From Gammaproteobacteria bacterium (lineage in GTDB: Bacteria > Pseudomonadota > Gammaproteobacteria > Pseudomonadales > M0112): DNA of 18,724 bases. Below the pieces are notes generated by a model that was not told the origin of the DNA, did not search any database, and saw only the letters and a list, made by a program, of their open reading frames with translations. The position numbers and the translations under genes were made by a program. The stretch is taken from assembly GCA_006227085.1 (NCBI GenBank), contig SBFY01000180.1:1-18724 (forward strand), given 5' to 3'. Below are positions 15,077 through 18,724 of this stretch, one piece after another (position 1 is the stretch's first letter; the number at the start of each line of letters is the position of its first letter).

Positions 15077-15892
15077 TCATGCCGCAGAGGGCTGCGCGGC
15101 GATATCCGGCTGCTGGATGCGAAAGGCCCGGTGCAGCCAGCTGTTACGGAAGGGCTGCCACTGGCCTTCTACCTGCGCCAGCCGATCAGCCAGCAGGTAC
15201 AGCACCCACGGGTTGTGGGTCAGGCCGGTGTGGCTGCCGGGGATGCGGATGTTTTCGCTGTGTTTTCCCGGTGCGTGGTCAATGCAATGCTGCCAGGAAG
15301 TGATGCCATCGTTCTGGCTGTAAATCGCTGTGCAGGGGACGGGTGGTACCTGGTTCCAGACCGGCTCACCATTCACCAGCCGGTCTTCTTTCAGGCGCGG
15401 ATTCAGGCGCTCATACATTTTCATGATCGGTCCGGAGACGGCAATGTCTTCGGATTGGGTGTCATGGCTCAGGTTGAACGGCGACCCCAGTGTAATGACC
15501 TGGCGGACGTACTTGCTGTGTTTGTGCGCCAGGGTGCGCGCATACAGGCCGCCCAGGCTCCAGCCTACCAGGCTGACTTTCTGGCCGTGGGTGTCGAACA
15601 ATTCTTTCAGGCGGGTTTCCAGCCGGCGGTAAATGATTTCCTGCAGGCCCGGATTGATGCCGATATCCCAGGCGTATGCGGAAAACCCTTGCTTGTTCAG
15701 GAAGCGGCGCAGGATGTAGGTGCCGCGATCCGTCGCCATGAAACCCGGGAAGACCAGCACAGGGTGGCCATCCCCCTCGGCAGCGCGACGGTACAGGATC
15801 GGCAGGGAAGGGATCAATGAAATCACCTCCAGCGGCGCGCGTAATTCCAGCAGCGTCTGCTTTAGCGAAGGTTTTTCAATATGTTCACTCAT
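15077..15892 (-). CDS. Alpha/beta hydrolase, lipase-like
   Basis: A 271-residue alpha/beta hydrolase. The oxyanion region FPGF is at 48-51, the nucleophile Ser112 is in GWSLGG (110-115), the acid is probably Asp195 (SQNDGIT), and the His is probably His221 in GSHTGLTHNP. A basic, partly hydrophobic N-terminal region (residues 1-35) could sit on a membrane or lipid surface, but there is no clear signal peptide. The overall layout, with PGF near the start and a late GSH motif, recalls class I-type lipases and the alpha/beta fold of PHA-related enzymes. It lacks the Cys nucleophile of PHA synthases, so it is not PhaC. It is the first gene of a two-gene minus-strand unit with the HSL esterase. 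Confidence 0.85.
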   Translation of the reverse strand: MSEHIEKPSLKQTLLELRAPLEVISLIPSLPILYRRAAEGDGHPVLVFPGFMATDRGTYILRRFLNKQGFSAYAWDIGINPGLQEIIYRRLETRLKELFDTHGQKVSLVGWSLGGLYARTLAHKHSKYVRQVITLGSPFNLSHDTQSEDIAVSGPIMKMYERLNPRLKEDRLVNGEPVWNQVPPVPCTAIYSQNDGITSWQHCIDHAPGKHSENIRIPGSHTGLTHNPWVLYLLADRLAQVEGQWQPFRNSWLHRAFRIQQPDIAAQPSAA

Positions 15893-15983
15893 GTAACCGC
15901 CCTGTGGGTGTTATTGCTTTGCCAGGCAGCGGTCCCTGCGTGAGAACGGGTAATCCCTGACCCGAAATCGTCCGGCGAAGCCT

Positions 15984-15989
15984 AGCATA
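15984..15989 (-). promoter_or_regulatory. Possible -10 element for the hydrolase pair
   Basis: In the 137-bp gap between the hemerythrin and lipase-like genes, the minus strand reads TATGCTAGG at 15989-15981, a good -10 hexamer (TATGCT, five of six). No good -35 is found at 16-18 bases; TTGAGC (16007-16002) is 12 bases away, which is too close. It would give a leader of about 85 nt. I see no terminator for the hemerythrin gene in this gap. Confidence 0.3.
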
Positions 15990-16029
15990 CGCCCCCCTGC
16001 TGCTCAATCAGCCCCGGGGTTACGCTTTG

Positions 16030-17220
16030 TTAAAGGGGCCTGCTTTCCAGTTCCTGCTCAATCTCATTGAAGAGCTCCATGCGCGTCACATAGGGCTCGG
16101 CCACTTGTTTGCGAGCCCGGCGCAGGATATGGGCAATTTCCTTGATGCCTTCAGCGTAGTGCTCAAAATTATCGAGCAGGCAGTCGACGGTGACGCCAGT
16201 CAGGCCGCGAACCGTACGCTTCTGCCTGGATTTCCAGACATCACGGAAAGCGCGGGCATTGGAATCACGGGCATTTTCCCAGTGCTTCTGCAGGACGCCA
16301 CCAATGTCCACCATGCTGGTGGTCAGGGAGCCGATGCTCTCCACGAATGCGCCCATGCCAATGAATTCGGCCAGGGTGAATTCGGCCGCTGCCATTTCCA
16401 GTTGGCCGGTGATGTAGCGGTTCAGTGCTTTATAGCGACCACCACGGATATTATCGAGCGGGTTTTGCGCCGGAATCATGTCACGCGCAATGCTGACCCA
16501 GTCTTCGTCGGTCAGTGCTTCGGCAACACGCGGCAGGATCTTGCCTTCTTCCAGTGCGGAATGGCGGCCATGGAATGCCAGGTAGTCATCGCAGCGAACG
16601 CGCAATTGTTCGCGCAGTTCGTCCGTTTCCTCGCGGCGGATTTCGGTCAGTAACTTGAGTACGTTGCGACCTTTCTGTACCTGTGTTTCGTGCTCGATGA
16701 AGATTTTCTCGATCACGTCTTTCATGTCGGGCTCGCGTTCCATCAATTTGCGGAACACGATTTCCTCGCGCGGGTGGTGAATGCTTTCCGGGAAGTGGCT
16801 GATGTAATGCATCACGTCATACATCAGGTTGTAATCGGCTGGCATGCCTTCAGACAACAAGGCCATTTGTTCCTTGAACGCTTCAAAGATACGGGCCATG
16901 TAGCGGTGTTCGTTATGCAGGGTCTGCAGGATCTGCGATTTGGTCATCAGCTGTACCGGGCGCGTTTTGGCATTGCGGCGCTCAACGGTATGGCGGCGTT
17001 CGGTTTTGGCTGCGCGGCGGGTGGTTTTTGCGGCGGGCTTTTCCGTTTTTGCAGCAGCGGGTTCATTCGTGGTGGTCTTGCTGCTGGCAGCCTTGCGGGT
17101 CCGCGGGGTTTTGCTGCTGGCGGCCTTGCGGGTGGCTTTGCGGGCAGTGGGCTTGGCACTGCTGGCAGGCGCGGTGCTGCCTGCTGTCCCAGTCGCCGTT
17201 GTGCCGGTCTCTGTTGCCAT
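16030..17220 (-). CDS. Hemerythrin-domain protein with histone H1/AlgP-like tail
   Basis: A 396-residue protein in three parts. Residues 1-90 are a low-complexity Ala/Lys/Thr/Arg tail with the repeated unit RKAASSKT at 31-38 and 42-49, like histone H1 or AlgP tails that bind DNA. Residues about 95-240 form a hemerythrin-like four-helix domain with candidate diiron ligands His102/His105, His149 and Glu153 (HPREE), His177, and His217/His220 with Glu224 or Glu225. Residues about 255-396 are a helical region I do not recognise, ending in an acidic helix. Hemerythrin domains bind O2, NO or iron. GGGGGGA lies nine bases before the ATG. It is divergent from the phasin gene and shares a 169-bp regulatory gap containing a strong palindrome. 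A role at the lipid granule/nucleoid interface is inference; the three-part layout looks unusual. Confidence 0.82.
   Translation of the reverse strand: MATETGTTATGTAGSTAPASSAKPTARKATRKAASSKTPRTRKAASSKTTTNEPAAAKTEKPAAKTTRRAAKTERRHTVERRNAKTRPVQLMTKSQILQTLHNEHRYMARIFEAFKEQMALLSEGMPADYNLMYDVMHYISHFPESIHHPREEIVFRKLMEREPDMKDVIEKIFIEHETQVQKGRNVLKLLTEIRREETDELREQLRVRCDDYLAFHGRHSALEEGKILPRVAEALTDEDWVSIARDMIPAQNPLDNIRGGRYKALNRYITGQLEMAAAEFTLAEFIGMGAFVESIGSLTTSMVDIGGVLQKHWENARDSNARAFRDVWKSRQKRTVRGLTGVTVDCLLDNFEHYAEGIKEIAHILRRARKQVAEPYVTRMELFNEIEQELESRPL
17077..17133. repeat. 24-bp tandem direct repeat in the tail-coding region
   Basis: Two 24-base copies, 17077-17100 and 17110-17133 (period 33), differ at only two positions and encode the RKAASSKT units of the hemerythrin protein tail. 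Such repeats suggest tail growth by slippage or unequal recombination and may vary in copy number between strains. Confidence 0.8.
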
Positions 17221-17328
17221 GATGCGATCCCCCCTGCTGGTGCTGTGCTGGTCAATCCAGGCATGAGCCCAGCATACCCTGTCTTTCTAGTATGTTTATT
17301 CTAATTCTTGTCGGTAGAGTGGGCACCA

Positions 17329-17356
17329 GATCGCGAATCCAGCTGGACTCGCCATC
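17329..17356. promoter_or_regulatory. Large palindrome, candidate TetR/PhaD-type operator
   Basis: A 28-bp inverted repeat centred between 17342 and 17343, with 12 of 14 base pairs symmetric. The inner half-sites are GCGAATCCAG and CTGGACTCGC (17333-17352, nine of ten pairs). It lies in the 169-bp gap between the divergent hemerythrin and phasin genes and ends 33 bases before the phasin ATG. It has no spacer loop and no T-run, so it is not a terminator; length and symmetry fit a dimeric repressor site. The PhaD-like TetR gene 700 bp downstream is the obvious candidate binder, but this is inference. Confidence 0.6.
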
Positions 17357-17389
17357 ATCCCGACCCCCTTATCGAATGAGGATTTTACC

Positions 17390-17953
17390 ATGGCACGAGC
17401 AGTAAAGAGCGCCAAGCGCAGCACCAAGAAAGCAGCCGCTTCCAGCAAGAAAGCTGCTGCCAGGAAAGTTTCCGCCAAGAAAGCATCCGCCAAGAATGTC
17501 TCCATGCAGGACGTTCGTGGCAAGGCGAACGAAGCCGCCGAGAAAGCCAGCGAATTGGCAAAATCCATCTGGTTGGCCGGTTTGGGCGCTTATGGCAAGG
17601 CTTACGATGAAGCCAAGACGCAGGCTGACCAACTGGAAGGCCGCACCACCAAGTTTTTTGATGAGCTGGTTGCCAAGGGCCGCAAGCTGGAAGGCGAAAC
17701 CCAGAAGACCGTCAAGCAGGTGAAGACCAAGGCCACCAAGGCCACTTCTTCACTGGAAGATCGCATTGCCAAAGTGCGTGACAGCCTGAGCGTTGACCTG
17801 TCCGGCATGAACCCGTACGCCAAGCTGGACGAGATCGCCCACAAAGTGGATGCGCTGTCACGTAAAGTCGACGCCATGTCCAAGCCGGCAAAAGCCGCCA
17901 AGCCGAAGACCAGCAAGGCTGCTTCTGCGAAAGCGGAAACCCCGGCTGCCTAA
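17390..17953 (+). CDS. Phasin family protein (PhaF/PhaI type)
   Basis: A 187-residue polyhydroxyalkanoate granule-associated protein. The phasin core (about 40-135) is an amphipathic helix with the family segment SIWLAGLGAYGKAYDEA at 59-75. A heptad-like stretch follows at 146-164 (LDEIAHKVDALSRKVDAMS), like the PhaF leucine zipper. Both ends are Lys/Ala-rich: residues 1-38 and 165-183 with AKP-type units, resembling the histone H1-like tail that lets PhaF bind DNA and spread granules at cell division. PhaF has its tail only at the C-terminus, so two tails are unusual. GAGGA lies nine bases before the ATG and a strong terminator follows. It probably coats PHA or, given the nearby WS/DGAT, neutral-lipid inclusions. 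Confidence 0.92.
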   Translation: MARAVKSAKRSTKKAAASSKKAAARKVSAKKASAKNVSMQDVRGKANEAAEKASELAKSIWLAGLGAYGKAYDEAKTQADQLEGRTTKFFDELVAKGRKLEGETQKTVKQVKTKATKATSSLEDRIAKVRDSLSVDLSGMNPYAKLDEIAHKVDALSRKVDAMSKPAKAAKPKTSKAASAKAETPAA

Positions 17954-17986
17954 GGTTATACATACCCTCATCCAGGGTTTATTTCG

Positions 17987-18016
17987 GGCAGGGTCGCCAG
18001 ACCCTGCCTTTTTTTT
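17987..18016 (+). terminator. Rho-independent terminator after the phasin gene
   Basis: A perfect nine-base stem GGCAGGGTC/GACCCTGCC with a four-base loop (17987-18008) is followed by eight T. It lies 34 bases after the phasin stop and separates it from the TetR gene, so the latter needs its own promoter. A weak -10-like TACGCT sits at 18026-18031. Confidence 0.95.
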
Positions 18017-18065
18017 GCCGGTATTACGCTAGACTGTGGGCTTACCCTGATGTGCAGGATGTCCC

Positions 18066-18724
18066 ATGGCCCGACAGCGCACCCGCGACCGTATCCTCGA
18101 GATCACGCTTCGCCTGTTCAATGATGAAGGTGAGCCGCACGTCACCACCGTGGATATCGCCAATGAGCTGGATATCAGTCCCGGTAACCTGTACTACCAC
18201 TTCAAGGGCAAGGAAGCGCTGATTGAAGCGTTGTATGACCGCTTTGACAGCCAGATGAGTGAATTCCTGCATGCCCCGGTTAATCAACCGCTCAGTCTCG
18301 AAGATAACTGGTATTACCTCTATGTGTTGTTTGAGGAGATCTACCAGAATCGTTTTTTCTACCGCAACCTGATGGATCTGTTGCAGCGATACCCGGCTAT
18401 CCGCAAGCGCTTTCGCCGCTTGATGGAACTGAAACGACGGACTGCTTACGCTGTTGCATCGAACATGGCCGAGCAAGGGGTGCTGGAAATCGATGATGAA
18501 TCCCTCGAGCGTTTGGCCGATAGCATTGCCATGACGCTCACGTATTTCATGACGTATGAAGATATGTTGTACGGCGAGCTGCCAGGGCCAGTGGTGATGC
18601 ACAAAGGGGTGTATCAGGTGATGTCGCAAGTGGCGCCGTATTTTGGCGAACAGCACCAGGCATTCTTCAATGCCTGCCGCGATTTGTACCAGCGTTTGCT
18701 GGAACCCGCCGGGCGTGATGCATG
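18066..18724 (+). CDS. phaD: PhaD-like TetR-family regulator (partial, C-terminus cut)
   Basis: The frame is open from ATG 18066 to the window edge, giving 219 residues. The N-terminal DNA-binding domain matches the PhaD subgroup of TetR regulators: RTRDRILEITLRLFNDEGEP at 5-24, then the helix-turn-helix IANELDISPGNLYYHFKGKE at 31-50. The remainder is the helical ligand-binding domain, ending in a VMSQVAPYF segment as in Pseudomonas PhaD. Known PhaD is about 200-205 residues, so the stop should be close. AGGA lies six bases before the start. In pseudomonads PhaD activates pha genes and senses a PHA-pathway metabolite, probably an acyl-CoA. Here it follows a phasin, as in pha clusters, but no PHA synthase is visible. 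The symbol is by similarity. Confidence 0.82.
   Translation, partial: MARQRTRDRILEITLRLFNDEGEPHVTTVDIANELDISPGNLYYHFKGKEALIEALYDRFDSQMSEFLHAPVNQPLSLEDNWYYLYVLFEEIYQNRFFYRNLMDLLQRYPAIRKRFRRLMELKRRTAYAVASNMAEQGVLEIDDESLERLADSIAMTLTYFMTYEDMLYGELPGPVVMHKGVYQVMSQVAPYFGEQHQAFFNACRDLYQRLLEPAGRDA

Noticed and set aside
15041..15820. 259-residue plus-strand open frame
   Set aside because: Antisense to the lipase-like gene, which shows an intact Ser-Asp-His set. The plus-strand product has no domain.
15930..15970. Short inverted repeat CGGGT-N8-ACCCG upstream of the lipase-like gene
   Set aside because: Five-base arms are common by chance at this GC content, and there is no T-run to make it a terminator.
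16690..17304. Gly/Ala/Phe-rich plus-strand open frames over the hemerythrin tail
   Set aside because: These are low-complexity shadows of the Lys/Ala-rich tail codons on the minus strand.
5798..18052. The same 12-mer CTTACCCTGATG just upstream of the permease (5798-5809) and TetR (18041-18052) starts
   Set aside because: Several exact 12-mer repeats are expected by chance in a window this long, and there is no symmetry or further flanking similarity.
1..18724. tRNA/rRNA genes, CRISPR arrays, insertion sequences, integrase or phage genes
   Set aside because: Looked for and not seen. Nearly all of the window is ordinary protein-coding sequence with no gap above about 170 bp.

Overview
The window looks like the chromosome of a marine-type gammaproteobacterium that stores neutral lipid, in the general area of Alcanivorax, Ketobacter or Pseudomonas. 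This is inferred from gene content: an HtpX close to enteric length with a sigma-32-like promoter, a PhaD-like TetR regulator, a PhaF/PhaI-type phasin, a bacterial wax ester synthase (WS/DGAT), a Baeyer-Villiger/FMO-type monooxygenase and HSL-type esterases. Coding density is very high and genes often overlap by one to a few bases. No tRNA, rRNA, CRISPR array, insertion sequence or phage gene was seen.

Left part (1-6928). A minus-strand pair, a sulfotransferase cut by the window edge and an alkylsulfatase-like metallo-beta-lactamase protein, shares an ATGA stop/start overlap. Facing the other way is a tightly overlapping methionine-salvage operon, mtnB-mtnD-mtnC, which runs on into a short-chain dehydrogenase and, after 12 bp, a membrane diguanylate cyclase. 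A DUF318/ArsP-like permease with a cysteine-rich N-terminus follows.

Middle (6970-12320). An FAD monooxygenase ends at a strong bidirectional terminator. On its far side is htpX on the minus strand, preceded by a very good heat-shock (sigma-32) promoter. Divergent from htpX is an FHA-EAL fusion (predicted c-di-GMP phosphodiesterase), then a glutathione S-transferase and an exported, probably outer-membrane beta-barrel protein of unknown function.

Right part (12467-18724): lipid storage. A WS/DGAT acyltransferase with an unusual basic C-terminal tail converges, with a 1-bp gap, on two alpha/beta hydrolase genes. A hemerythrin-domain protein with a histone H1/AlgP-like tail is divergent from a phasin that carries similar Lys/Ala tails. 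Between the two lies a 28-bp near-perfect palindrome. A strong terminator follows the phasin, and the window ends inside a PhaD-like TetR regulator. The likeliest reading is a neutral-lipid/PHA inclusion locus in which three products have nucleic-acid-binding-like tails, and in which the TetR protein may act on the palindrome. That is the best candidate in the window for an undescribed arrangement.
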